Source: Nitrospirota bacterium (GTDB lineage: Bacteria; Nitrospirota; Thermodesulfovibrionia; Thermodesulfovibrionales; UBA1546). From it: a DNA stretch of 32,121 bases. This document shows positions 1 to 9,358 of the stretch, one piece after another. The notes beneath the pieces were generated by a model. The model was not told where the DNA came from and searched no databases. It saw nothing but the letters and a program-made list of their open reading frames with translations. Position 1 is the first letter of the stretch. The number at the start of each line of letters is the position of its first letter. The translations under genes and the position numbers were made by a program. The DNA lies in assembly GCA_026387575.1 (NCBI GenBank), contig JAPLLK010000047.1, positions 1 to 32,121 on the forward strand. Reading direction: 5' to 3'.

Positions 1-228
1 GGCCAGTCCATTCATGTTAAAGACATCCATGTGGGAGAGGGGATAGAGGTTATTACCACGCCTGATGAAATTATTGTGAATGTTGTTGCTCCTGCTGTTG
101 AGAAAGAGCCCGAAGCTCCGGCTGAGGGCATTGTTGCTGCTACGCCCGAGACGGTAGAGCCGGAAGTAATAAAGAAAGGCAAGAAGGAAGAAAAGGAAGC
201 GGCAGAAGGGAAAGCAGAGAAAAAATAA
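1..228 (+). CDS. rplY: 50S ribosomal protein L25 (CTC form), C-terminal part
   Basis: The window opens inside this gene; 75 codons and the TAA stop are visible. L25 binds 5S rRNA in the large ribosomal subunit. The visible part is the end of the C-terminal beta domain of the long (TL5/CTC) form, recognisable from the segment reading IHVKDIHVGEGIEVI and then IIVNVVAP. A low-complexity tail follows, rich in Glu, Lys, Ala and Pro, about 40 residues long, ending in lysines. Such charged tails are common in CTC-type L25. The 5S rRNA-binding N-terminus lies outside the window. The gene sits directly before pth, which is a frequent bacterial arrangement and supports both calls. Identification is from short motifs and context, so fairly but not fully certain. 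Confidence 0.85.
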   Translation, partial: GQSIHVKDIHVGEGIEVITTPDEIIVNVVAPAVEKEPEAPAEGIVAATPETVEPEVIKKGKKEEKEAAEGKAEKK

Positions 229-783
229 TTGTGGGCTATAATCGGACTCGGCAATTATGGCAGTAAGTATTCAAAGACTAGGCACAACCTCGGTTTCATT
301 GTGCTGGAGGCTGTTGCTGAGTCTTTTGATATAACCTTACAGGAAAAGAAAGAATATATTGCAGGCAGAGGCTCTATGGCAGGACATGACGTTCTGCTCA
401 TAAAGCCTTTGACTTTTATGAATAACAGCGGCATTGCCGTAAAAGATGTTCTCAGAAAATTTAATGTCACTTCTGAAAACTTGATAGTAATCCATGACGA
501 CCTTGACATGGACACAGGAAAGCTCAAGATAAAACGGAATGGCTCCGCAGGCGGGCACAGAGGCGTTGAGTCAATAATTCAGGGCATCGGCACAAAAGAA
601 TTTATCAGGGTCAAGATAGGGATAGGGAGGGAGCCCGGAATATCTCCTGAAACCTATGTCCTCAAAAAATTCCGGAAAGACGAACTCTCCATAATCAAAA
701 ATGCCATTGAACGTGCAGTTGATGCTGTCACTGCTATTGTCTCAGACGGCGCTGCAAAGGCGATGAATAGATTTAACTCCTGA
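229..783 (+). CDS. pth: Peptidyl-tRNA hydrolase
   Basis: Cytosolic esterase that cleaves peptidyl-tRNA released from stalled ribosomes and recycles the tRNA. The 184-residue length is normal for the family. Visible motifs are GLGNYG near the N-terminus (usually GLGNPG), TRHN with the catalytic His, MNNSG, the IHDDLD segment with the conserved Asp, and a GSAGGHRGVESI segment where the E. coli protein has Asn after GGH. The start is a TTG placed immediately after the rplY TAA and in the same frame, with no intergenic base and no clear Shine-Dalgarno sequence. Translation is therefore probably by termination-reinitiation from rplY. No in-frame ATG gives a full N-terminus. The function is confident; the start is inferred from the GLGN motif position. 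Confidence 0.93.
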   Translation: MWAIIGLGNYGSKYSKTRHNLGFIVLEAVAESFDITLQEKKEYIAGRGSMAGHDVLLIKPLTFMNNSGIAVKDVLRKFNVTSENLIVIHDDLDMDTGKLKIKRNGSAGGHRGVESIIQGIGTKEFIRVKIGIGREPGISPETYVLKKFRKDELSIIKNAIERAVDAVTAIVSDGAAKAMNRFNS

Positions 784-817
784 TAGAAAAAATTATACTG
801 AAACATCTGATAGAAAA
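780..817. repeat. 11-bp direct repeat between pth and the tRNA 3' end
   Basis: CTGATAGAAAA occurs at 780-790, over the pth stop codon, and again at 807-817, next to the encoded CCA of tRNA-Met. The copies are 27 bp apart. It may be a chance duplication or a small scar next to a tRNA end. No integrase gene or island is visible beside it. Confidence 0.5.
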
Positions 818-818
818 T

Positions 819-895
819 TGGTGGCGGTGCAGGGAATCGAACCCCGGACACTGCGGATATGAGCCGCATGCTCTAACCGACTGAGCTACACCGCC
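819..895 (-). tRNA. tRNA-Met (anticodon CAT), CCA encoded
   Basis: Read on the minus strand, a full cloverleaf can be folded. The acceptor stem is GGCGGTG paired with CACCGCC, the D-arm contains AGCTCAGTCGGTTAGAGC, the anticodon stem TGCGG/CCGCA encloses the loop CTCATAT with anticodon CAT, and the T-arm has GGTTCGATTCC. The discriminator base A is followed by an encoded CCA (819-821). The acceptor starts with a G:C pair, which fits an elongator Met tRNA rather than the initiator; a tRNA-Ile whose CAT is modified to lysidine cannot be excluded by eye but the body resembles Met. A TATAAA box on the minus strand (908-913) lies 12 bp upstream. The gene is downstream of rodA on the same strand and converges with pth. 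Confidence 0.96.
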
Positions 896-912
896 TCTTA
901 AAGCAAGTTTAT

Positions 913-940
913 AGTGAAGAGTTGAAAGTTAAAAATTCAG
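913..940. repeat. Degenerate 7-bp-period repeat (copy 1)
   Basis: Four heptamers in register: AGTGAAG, then AGTTGAA, then AGTTAAA, then AATTCAG. It sits just upstream of the tRNA-Met gene, so its minus-strand reading would fall in the tRNA promoter region. The same AGTTGAAAGTT core recurs in opposite orientation at 31866-31890, and related heptamers occur at 9854-9888 and 15074-15138. Confidence 0.6.
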
Positions 941-967
941 ATACTAATTATAACAGAAGAGGCGTTT

Positions 968-2086
968 TTAATAAAAGAGTTCAAATCTTCTTGTCCTTAT
1001 GTTTATGAGGATGCCGGCTGCAATGAAGTTTGAGAGAAGCGCTGTGCCGCCGTAGCTCATAAAAGGCAGGGGAATCCCGACCACAGGCATAATTCCGAGA
1101 GTCATGCCTACATTTATGAAGAAGTAAGTTGAAAACATGGCTGTTATTCCGGCAGCGAGGAGCCTGCCGAATTCATCTTTTGCCTTTAATGCAGTATCAA
1201 GCCCCCTGAGAATTAAGGCGAGGTAGATAAGCAGAAGGAAAATACTTCCAATAAGCCCCCATTCCTCTGCGAACACTGCAAAGATAAAATCAGTTTGTTT
1301 CTCTGGAAGAAACCTGAACGGCCCTTGCGTTCCCTTTAGGTAGCCTTTTCCAAGAATACCGCCTGAGCCTATTGCAACCTTTGACTGGTTTATGTGATAG
1401 CCGATACCTGCAGGATCTGCCTCAGGTTCCATGAATGCAACAATCCTGTTTTTCTGATAATCTTTCAGTCCTTCCCACATTATGTTGCCGATGAATGGGA
1501 TTGACAGCGCTCCGATTACAATCAGAAGTACGACAACTTTTTTTTGCAGTCCTTTCACTATGCTGAGCGATAAAAATATTATTAAGAGAACAATTGCGGT
1601 ACCGAGGTCTGGCTGCTTGAGTAAGATTATCAGCGGGATAAACGTGAACGCCAGAAAAATTTTCATAATAGAGGTCAGTCTCATTGTGCCGCTGAGTTCC
1701 ATGAAATGCCGTGCTATGACTATTACGAACATTAGCCTAAATATTTCGGACGGCTGAAAAGAAAGTGGTCCGATGGTCAGCCATCTTTGCGCTCCCATAC
1801 CTGTCTTACCTGCGAAGAGGATAACTAAAAGCAGGACTACGCCTGCCGCATATACAGGATAAGCAAATCTGCTCAGCCAGATATAATCAAAACTCACGAT
1901 AAAAAACAGCGCTGTGATTCCAAGCAGGAGCCAGTAGATTTGCTTTATGTGATAATTTGGCTGTTCATGAGGAAGCAAGGGGCGTGTGGCGCTATATATT
2001 GTCATTATGCCTATAATAGACAGAAGGATCACTATGAAGAAGGTGCCCCAGTCAAAATTTTTAATCAACCGCCTGTTTATTCGCAT
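968..2086 (-). CDS. rodA: Rod-shape peptidoglycan polymerase RodA (SEDS family)
   Basis: Inner-membrane SEDS glycosyltransferase that polymerises lipid II during cell elongation together with PBP2. About ten hydrophobic segments fill the 372 residues. Family hallmarks are the RWLTIGPLSFQPSEIFRL segment, LLKQPDLGTA with the catalytic Asp, a long loop ending in FIFAVFAEEWGLIG, and the GIPLPFMSYGGTALLSNF segment near the C-terminus. A longer reading frame begins at a TTG (2125), but its extra residues are encoded by a palindromic repeat. The ATG at 2086 gives the normal start, a short basic N-terminus MRINRRLIKNFDWG before the first membrane segment. It is the last protein gene of the mre operon, separated from mrdA by 91 bp containing the repeat at 2111-2136. 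Confidence 0.95.
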   Translation of the reverse strand: MRINRRLIKNFDWGTFFIVILLSIIGIMTIYSATRPLLPHEQPNYHIKQIYWLLLGITALFFIVSFDYIWLSRFAYPVYAAGVVLLLVILFAGKTGMGAQRWLTIGPLSFQPSEIFRLMFVIVIARHFMELSGTMRLTSIMKIFLAFTFIPLIILLKQPDLGTAIVLLIIFLSLSIVKGLQKKVVVLLIVIGALSIPFIGNIMWEGLKDYQKNRIVAFMEPEADPAGIGYHINQSKVAIGSGGILGKGYLKGTQGPFRFLPEKQTDFIFAVFAEEWGLIGSIFLLLIYLALILRGLDTALKAKDEFGRLLAAGITAMFSTYFFINVGMTLGIMPVVGIPLPFMSYGGTALLSNFIAAGILINIRTRRFELFY

Positions 2087-2110
2087 CTGTGTCCGAAATA
2101 CCTCTCGCCC

Positions 2111-2136
2111 GTCATTCCCACGCAAGTGGGAATGAC
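2111..2136. repeat. REP-like palindrome between mrdA and rodA
   Basis: A perfect 11-bp inverted repeat, GTCATTCCCAC (2111-2121) and GTGGGAATGAC (2126-2136), encloses the tetraloop GCAA. An outer CCCGT (2108-2112) and ACGGG (2139-2143) extend the symmetry imperfectly. There is no T-tract on either side, so this does not look like an intrinsic terminator. The GTCATTCCCAC half recurs at 11108-11118, which suggests a dispersed extragenic palindrome. Elements of the type TCATTCCC...GGGAAT are common in several bacterial phyla. Confidence 0.8.
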
Positions 2137-2177
2137 ATACGGGTTAACTGTAGAAATAGGAGTTTATTTTTAATTTT

Positions 2178-3824
2178 TCAGATATGTTCTACAGGTGCAA
2201 ATGCCACAAACCATGCATGGTCACGAAGTTTCTCAGATAGCTGATGTGAACTTTTTCTTATGCTTACTACCTGTGCTGTGCCTGTTTTCCCTCCAATGGT
2301 TGCAACAGAGGATTTTGCCGCCCCGCCTGTCCCGCCGCCTTCATTTACAACACCGTAAAGGCCGTCTCTTACAAGGTCAAGAACCTGAGGTTTTATATCC
2401 ACACTCGCAACAGGCTGTAACGGTGCCTCTGCCTTAACCAGCACAGGCCTGTATATTAAACCTCCATTTGCAACTATGCTCATAAGTTGAGCCATCTGCA
2501 TCGGCGTGACGGATACATAGCCCTGACCTATGGCTGCATTGAATGTCTCACCGAGATACCACTGCTGGTTTCTCTTCTCATGTTTCCAGTTGGTGTCCGG
2601 TATCAGTCCTGAGCGCTCTTTTACCAGTTGCAATCCTGTCTCGCTTCCGAGGCCGAGTTTTCTTGCATACTCTGCAATTTTATCTATTCCGAGACGTTTT
2701 CCTGCTTCATAAAAATAAACATCGCAAGATTCAACTATGGCCCTGTGCAGAGAAATAGTCCCGTGCCCCCCCTTTTTCCAGCAGCCAAACTGCCACTTTC
2801 CGTAAGTTATGCCTCCGGTGCAGGTAACTTTTGTGTCGGGTGTGATTACTCCCTCGTTGAGCGCTGCAATTGCTGTGACAATCTTGAATGTTGACCCTGG
2901 CGGATACTGGCTCTGGAGCGCCCTGTTAAGCATAGGTGTTTTTTTATCCTGAATCAACGCTGCCCATTGACTGTAATTTACACCGCGCGCAAACAGATTA
3001 GGGTCAAAAGACGGTCTGCTCACAAGCCCGAGTATTTCTCCTGTGTCAGGCTTCAAAGCAACCACTGCCCCTGCTCTTCCTGCAAATGCCTCTTCCGCAG
3101 CTTTCTGCAGATTAATGTCTAGGCTCAATTTTAAGTCCTCTCCCTTAACAGGGGGATTCTCCTTCAAAAGTTTTATCTCCCTTCCAAGGGCGTCAATTTC
3201 TATAATCCTTTCTCCGGGTATTCCGCGCAGAGTCCTGTCAAAAAGAAGTTCTGCTCCCCATTGCCCGATAAATGCCTCCGGCGGCACATCTTTGAATTCC
3301 GGATTTTTTGACTGGGAAGGGTTAAGTTTACCGAGATACCCAATGAGATGGGCTCCAATATCTCCGTACAGATATTCACGGCTCATATCAATGTCAATTA
3401 TCAATCCCGGAAAATCTGAGCGCCTTCCTTCTATCGCCGCTATTTCTTTGAACGTGAGTCCTTCTTTAAGTTTTATAGGCTCAAACGGACTAAGTCCTTT
3501 TTTGTTTATTCTGGCATAAATATCATCGGCGTTAATTCCAAGGATATCAGCTAAATACTGTATATTTACCTGTTTTAAATTCTCGGGCATGAGTGAAGCG
3601 TAAAAATATGGAGAATTTTTTACCAGGGGAGCTCCGTTTCTGTCATATATTATTCCCCTTGGAGCAGGGATTTTAATTATACGGAGCATGTTTCCCATAG
3701 ATATTTTTCTGTATTCTTTTCCCTGAAGAACCTGAAGCTGCCACAGCCTGATTGCAAACAGTGCGAATAATCCGACAATGACATAGCTTGCCAGCAATAG
3801 CCTGTTTCTGCTGTTATTGCTCAT
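2178..3824 (-). CDS. mrdA: Penicillin-binding protein 2, elongasome transpeptidase, C-terminally short
   Basis: Class B PBP that cross-links peptidoglycan during elongation, anchored in the inner membrane and partnered with RodA. There is one N-terminal membrane segment (about residues 9-28), a pedestal domain with PRGIIYDRNG (55-64), and a transpeptidase domain with S311-TFK, S366-C-D and K513-TG. The protein ends at residue 548 directly after the strand HAWFVAFAPV. PBP2 proteins normally continue about 35-45 residues with a strand of the type IAVAVLVE and a final helix; no other frame downstream encodes these. The catalytic motifs are intact, so the enzyme may still work, be impaired, or reflect an assembly or sequencing error. 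The start overlaps the mreD end by 11 bp. Confidence 0.93.
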   Translation of the reverse strand: MSNNSRNRLLLASYVIVGLFALFAIRLWQLQVLQGKEYRKISMGNMLRIIKIPAPRGIIYDRNGAPLVKNSPYFYASLMPENLKQVNIQYLADILGINADDIYARINKKGLSPFEPIKLKEGLTFKEIAAIEGRRSDFPGLIIDIDMSREYLYGDIGAHLIGYLGKLNPSQSKNPEFKDVPPEAFIGQWGAELLFDRTLRGIPGERIIEIDALGREIKLLKENPPVKGEDLKLSLDINLQKAAEEAFAGRAGAVVALKPDTGEILGLVSRPSFDPNLFARGVNYSQWAALIQDKKTPMLNRALQSQYPPGSTFKIVTAIAALNEGVITPDTKVTCTGGITYGKWQFGCWKKGGHGTISLHRAIVESCDVYFYEAGKRLGIDKIAEYARKLGLGSETGLQLVKERSGLIPDTNWKHEKRNQQWYLGETFNAAIGQGYVSVTPMQMAQLMSIVANGGLIYRPVLVKAEAPLQPVASVDIKPQVLDLVRDGLYGVVNEGGGTGGAAKSSVATIGGKTGTAQVVSIRKSSHQLSEKLRDHAWFVAFAPVEHI

Positions 3825-4266
3825 TTTGAGGCCTCATGAATATGCCGAGTAAAGAATTTATGAGTGCAGCGGTAAATATTATGGACATTGCGCTTGGAAT
3901 AGAAGTAGGCATATGCTCAAATAGGGTTTTAGAAAGGAATACAATTATGCCGTTGATGACAGTCAACAGGGAAATGCCTATTACTCCAAGAACCGGTGTC
4001 CACCTGAAAAAGCTTCCTGACATAAAAGCGGAAAAAAAGCCTACCATGCCTTTTCCTAAGATATTGGGGCCGAGGATACCTCCGGAAAGACTGTCGCCTA
4101 TAAGCCCTATAAATGAACCGAATAGCATGCCCTTGGTTTCTCCATTCTTTAACCCAAAATAATAGGCAATAGCTGCGGCCAAATCGGGCTGTGTGCCAAA
4201 AATTGATATTCTGCTCTCAAGAAGAAACGCTGAGAATATTATGAGGAGCAAAATAATTTTCTTCAT
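3814..4266 (-). CDS. mreD: Rod shape-determining protein MreD
   Basis: Small integral inner-membrane protein that links MreC, PBP2 and RodA to MreB filaments. It has 150 residues and about five hydrophobic segments, with a polar start MKK, a FGLKNGETKGMLFGSFIGLIGD segment typical of the family, and a gly-rich loop before GKGMVGFF. The start codon overlaps the mreC stop as ATGA (4 bp), and the end overlaps mrdA by 11 bp, so translation is coupled on both sides. Sequence conservation in this family is weak, and the call relies partly on its position between mreC and mrdA. Confidence 0.9.
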   Translation of the reverse strand: MKKIILLLIIFSAFLLESRISIFGTQPDLAAAIAYYFGLKNGETKGMLFGSFIGLIGDSLSGGILGPNILGKGMVGFFSAFMSGSFFRWTPVLGVIGISLLTVINGIIVFLSKTLFEHMPTSIPSAMSIIFTAALINSLLGIFMRPQNEQ

Positions 4267-5044
4267 CGTCCTACTATCACGACTTCTTCAAGTTTTGTGC
4301 TGTCCTGAAACGGAGTAACCACTATGTTCTGGAAAAGACCCGTGCCTTTTTTTGCGATTCCGGTTACAGCGCCGACAGGTATTCCGGGAGGGAAAAGAGA
4401 ATCAAGCCCTGACGTAAGCGCCATCTCGTTTTCTTTTACTTCATATTCGTGAGAGACATATTTCAGCATACAGGTTTTTGAACCTGTTCCGGAGATTATT
4501 CCTTCAGTTCTGCTTTCCCGAAGCCTTATTGCCGCTGAAAAATTCACATCATTGAGCAGAAGGACATATGAGTAAGAGTTCAATGCGGAAAAAACCTTGC
4601 CTACAAGCCCTTTGCCGGTTATCACTGTCATATCTTTTTCTACGCCGTCATGCCTGCCTTTGTTTATTACAAGCGTGTTTGTCCACTGGTCATTGCCTCT
4701 GGAGATAACCCGTGCAGCAGTGACGTATTTCTTTTCTTTTTCTTTCAGGGCAAGCAGTTCTCCGAGTCTTGTATTCTCAAGAATTGCCTCCTTGTATTTA
4801 TGCTGCTCCATAAGCAGATTATCAAGCTCCAGCTTCAATCTCCTGTTTTCTTCATCGCGCAGTTGTATCTTTTCTAAGGTGCCTTTTATTTTTGAACAGA
4901 TAGAATTGATGGCATCATTTGCAATGTTGACAGGGTAGTTTATAAGGTGCAGGGGATTGGAAAATCCCCTGTTAATCTGGTATGTCATCAGAATGGATGA
5001 CACAATAATAAGAGAGAAAAAAAGCAAAAACCTCTTCTTGGGCA

Positions 5045-5045
<1 letters not shown>
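4263..5045 (-). CDS. mreC: Rod shape-determining protein MreC
   Basis: Bitopic inner-membrane protein whose periplasmic domain activates PBP2. The 260 residues comprise a short cytoplasmic start, one membrane segment (about 6-24), a coiled-coil stretch rich in Glu, Lys and Leu (about 55-100), and two small beta domains. Typical strings are VISRGNDQWTNTLVINKG, GLVGKVFSA and the FPPGIPVGAV motif near the end. It overlaps mreB by one base (TAATG) and mreD by four. Length is normal for the family. Confidence 0.95.
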
Positions 5046-6510
<1,465 letters not shown>

Positions 6511-6515
6511 CTTAA

Positions 6516-6544
6516 ATTTTAACAAAAAACAGCGCAGATTTCAA
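6516..6544 (-). promoter_or_regulatory. Sigma70-type promoter of the RDD-mreBCD-mrdA-rodA operon
   Basis: On the minus strand, TTGAAA (6539-6544) and TAAAAT (6516-6521) are separated by exactly 17 bp. The predicted transcription start falls within a base or two of the ATG at 6510, so the first gene would have no leader. It shares the 50-bp divergent gap with the start of the class A PBP gene. Confidence 0.6.
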
Positions 6545-6560
6545 TTATAATTAACTATAG

Positions 6561-8408
6561 ATGGTTAAGCTTGAACAGGAATTCAAACATGCGGAAAAAA
6601 ACAAAATTTCAAAGATGCGGATTTTCTTCGCGCTCCTGTCTGTTTTTTCTGTGGCTGCCGGCATAATTATAGGTTCCATCTACTGGATGCTGTCCGAACT
6701 TCCGCAGATAAAGGCGCTTGAAGCATATAAGCCAATAGAATCTTCGCATGTTTATTCCTCCGAAGGAGAATTGCTTGCAGAGTTATATATTGAAAGAAGG
6801 ACATATATCCCCCATTACAGGATACCGGAGCATGTGAAGAAGGCATTTGTATCTATTGAGGACATAAGATTTTACAAGCATCATGGAGTTGATGTTGTAG
6901 GGATTATGCGGGCTCTCTACTATGATGTTAAGGCAGGCAGCATTGTCCAAGGAGGAAGCACGATAACCCAGCAACTGGCAAAGATGCTTTTTCTTAAGCC
7001 TGACAGGAGCATAAAAAGAAAGGTCAGGGAGGCAGTAATTTCCATACAGATAGAGAAGTGCTATACAAAAGATGAAATACTCGGACTGTATCTGAATCAG
7101 GCCTATTTCGGGACACGGGCTTACGGCATTGAGGCGGCTTCACAAACATATTTCGAAAAATCTACGAACGAGCTTAATATAGCAGAAGCGGCGCTCCTTG
7201 CATCTCTGCCCAAAGCCCCGTCGCTGTATTCTCCTTTTAAGAATCCTGAGAGAGCGAAGGAAAGGAGAAAAAAGGTTCTAAAAGAAATGCTTAGGAATAA
7301 ATTTATAACAGAGGCTCAATTTAAGGAGGCTGACAGGGTTCCGCTGCCTATAACTCCCAGTTTCAGAAAATATAATGCGCCGTATTTTATAGAAGCAATC
7401 AGGCAGGAACTTGAGAATAAATACGGAGACGAGATGTACACTTCAGGATACAGGATATATTCTACCTTAAGTTCTGGTATGCAGAAGGCTGCGGAGGACG
7501 CGGTTAAAAAGGGACTTTCCTCTATAGGAAAAAGGGCAGGGCCAGGCGTAGAGGCAGCGCTTGTTGCCATAGACATTAAAACAGGTCATGTAAAAGCTAT
7601 GGTTGGCGGCTCTGATTTTTGGAAAAACCAGTTCAACAGGGCAACTCATGCATTAAGACAGCCAGGCTCTGCATTTAAGCCGTTTGTTTATGCTGCGGCA
7701 ATTGAAAAGGGGATGACGTCACAGGAAAAAATAGATGATTTGCCTATTTTTCTGAAAGGTTCAAAACCAGGGGAACTATGGTCCCCAAAAAATTATGACG
7801 GCAATTATCATGGAAGCGTTACACTTAAGACTGCTCTTGCCCAGTCTCTGAACGCCGCTACTGTAAGGCTTGCAGACAAACTCGGCATAAATAATGTTAT
7901 AGAAATGGCAAGGAGTCTTGGCATAAAGAGTGAACTTCAGCCTTATGCATCTCTTGCGATTGGGGCTTCTGATGTTACTTTGATTGAGATGGTATCAGCA
8001 TACTCGGCGTTTGCTTCCGGTAAAAGAGTGAAACCTGTTTTGTATGAAAAGATACTCGGCAGGGACGAAAGAATCGTAGAGGAAACAAGGTCAGCAGTAG
8101 AAGGCCCGCTTTCAGAAAAGACCGTAGAAGAGATGAAGGTTCTTCTCAGGGCTGTTGTTGAAGAGGGGACCGCACAGAGTGCGAAGGAACTGAAAAGACC
8201 TGTTTACGGCAAGACAGGCACTACAAACAATTATACGGATGCATGGTTCATAGGTTTTGATGACAGGTTTGCGGTTGGTGTCTGGGTCGGAAGGGATAAC
8301 CACACGCCAATCGGCAAAAAAGAGGCAGGTTCAAGGGCAGCCCTGCCGATATGGATTGAGTTCATGAAAAAAGTGCCTCCACAAATTCCTCAGGAACAAA
8401 GTCCCTGA
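6561..8408 (+). CDS. mrcA: Class A penicillin-binding protein, PBP1A type
   Basis: Bifunctional peptidoglycan synthase anchored in the inner membrane with its domains in the periplasm. The 615 residues contain one membrane helix (about 20-43), a GT51 glycosyltransferase domain with catalytic E100 in SIEDIRFYKHHG and QGGSTITQQ (130-138), and a transpeptidase domain with S370-AFK, S429-L-N and K551-TG. It is shorter than E. coli PBP1A (about 850) and lacks an inserted outer domain. No Shine-Dalgarno sequence is seen; a TATAAT hexamer (6546-6551) ends nine bases before the ATG, so the mRNA may be nearly leaderless. The gene is divergent from the mre operon. Its 3' end runs 47 bp into the convergent ftsY. 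A 1B-like or PbpG name is possible; the family is certain. Confidence 0.96.
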   Translation: MVKLEQEFKHAEKNKISKMRIFFALLSVFSVAAGIIIGSIYWMLSELPQIKALEAYKPIESSHVYSSEGELLAELYIERRTYIPHYRIPEHVKKAFVSIEDIRFYKHHGVDVVGIMRALYYDVKAGSIVQGGSTITQQLAKMLFLKPDRSIKRKVREAVISIQIEKCYTKDEILGLYLNQAYFGTRAYGIEAASQTYFEKSTNELNIAEAALLASLPKAPSLYSPFKNPERAKERRKKVLKEMLRNKFITEAQFKEADRVPLPITPSFRKYNAPYFIEAIRQELENKYGDEMYTSGYRIYSTLSSGMQKAAEDAVKKGLSSIGKRAGPGVEAALVAIDIKTGHVKAMVGGSDFWKNQFNRATHALRQPGSAFKPFVYAAAIEKGMTSQEKIDDLPIFLKGSKPGELWSPKNYDGNYHGSVTLKTALAQSLNAATVRLADKLGINNVIEMARSLGIKSELQPYASLAIGASDVTLIEMVSAYSAFASGKRVKPVLYEKILGRDERIVEETRSAVEGPLSEKTVEEMKVLLRAVVEEGTAQSAKELKRPVYGKTGTTNNYTDAWFIGFDDRFAVGVWVGRDNHTPIGKKEAGSRAALPIWIEFMKKVPPQIPQEQSP

Positions 8409-9267
8409 GGTCGTCAATCCCTTCGCCGATTCCTATAAGCCTCACAGGTATCCCGAGTTCTTTTCTTATCGCAAATACGATTCCGCCTTTTGCCGTGCCG
8501 TCAAGTTTTGTGAGCGCGACACCTGTGACGCCGACTGCTTCGTTGAAAATCTGCGCTTGCCTTAACGCATTCTGTCCTGTGGTTGCATCAACAACAAGCA
8601 GCACTTCCTGAGGCGCATGAGGCAGTGACTTCTGAATAACGCGTTTAACCTTTTTCAATTCCTCCATCAAAGGGCTTTTTGTGTGAAGCCTGCCTGCTGT
8701 GTCAATAATAACAATATCAACCTTTTTATGTTTTGCAGACTCTATCGCATCATACGCAACAGCAGCAGGGTCAGAGCCGCTCTGGTGTTTGACGATAGAA
8801 GCACCTGATCTTTCAGTCCATATCTCAAGCTGTTCTATCGCTGCAGCCCTGAACGTATCAGATGCTCCAAGCAGGACTGAATGCCCTTCTGACCTGAACC
8901 TGCTTGCAAGTTTGCCGATAGTAGTAGTCTTGCCAACGCCGTTAACACCGACTGTCAGGATGACAAACGGCTTCTCACCGAACAGGACAACAGGCGAAGA
9001 GGAGCCGAGCATGGCGGTCATCTCCTTTTTCAGAAATGCCTTTGCTGAAACGCTGTCTTTGACCTCGCCCTTTTTAATTTTATCTTTTAAAAGTGTGACT
9101 ATTCCCTCTGTGGCATGCACTCCGATGTCAGATGCTAAAAGTATTTCTTCAAGTTCATTGACAACTTCTTCATCAATCGCTCCATGCATTAAAACAGATT
9201 CGACCTTTTCAATAAAACCTTTTCTTGTTTTTGCAAGCCCTTCTTTCAACCTGTCAAACAAACCCAT
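8362..9267 (-). CDS. ftsY: Signal recognition particle receptor FtsY
   Basis: SRP GTPase that docks ribosome-SRP complexes at the membrane for co-translational insertion. With 301 residues it is the compact form with an NG domain and almost no acidic A domain. The GTPase motifs are GVNGVGKT (107-114), DTFRAAA (137-143), DTAGR (189-193) and TKLD (253-256), and the GIGEGIDDLRDF closing segment is typical. The start MGLFDRLKEGL has the expected amphipathic helix and is preceded by GGGAGGG. Both C-termini in the convergent 47-bp overlap with the class A PBP match their families (FVEALF here), so the overlap is not an artefact of an over-long frame. Confidence 0.97.
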   Translation of the reverse strand: MGLFDRLKEGLAKTRKGFIEKVESVLMHGAIDEEVVNELEEILLASDIGVHATEGIVTLLKDKIKKGEVKDSVSAKAFLKKEMTAMLGSSSPVVLFGEKPFVILTVGVNGVGKTTTIGKLASRFRSEGHSVLLGASDTFRAAAIEQLEIWTERSGASIVKHQSGSDPAAVAYDAIESAKHKKVDIVIIDTAGRLHTKSPLMEELKKVKRVIQKSLPHAPQEVLLVVDATTGQNALRQAQIFNEAVGVTGVALTKLDGTAKGGIVFAIRKELGIPVRLIGIGEGIDDLRDFVPEEFVEALFS

Positions 9268-9358
9268 TAACCCTCCCAGGAAACTAACAACATAAAAATC
9301 AGCATTATTTAAAATTGTAAATTTTTTACCGGTGATTAATCAATCTATCTGCTCAAAA

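Noticed and set aside
780-817. Direct repeat beside tRNA-Met as an attachment site of a mobile element
   Set aside because: The copies are only 27 bp apart and no integrase or foreign block is next to them.
2087-2125. Longer RodA start at TTG 2125 adding 13 residues
   Set aside because: The extra residues are encoded by the palindromic repeat and do not resemble RodA; the ATG at 2086 gives the normal N-terminus.
3043-3519. 158-codon plus-strand open frame inside mrdA
   Set aside because: It is antisense to a well-matched PBP2 gene, with no RBS and no protein-like motifs; a shadow of the codon bias.
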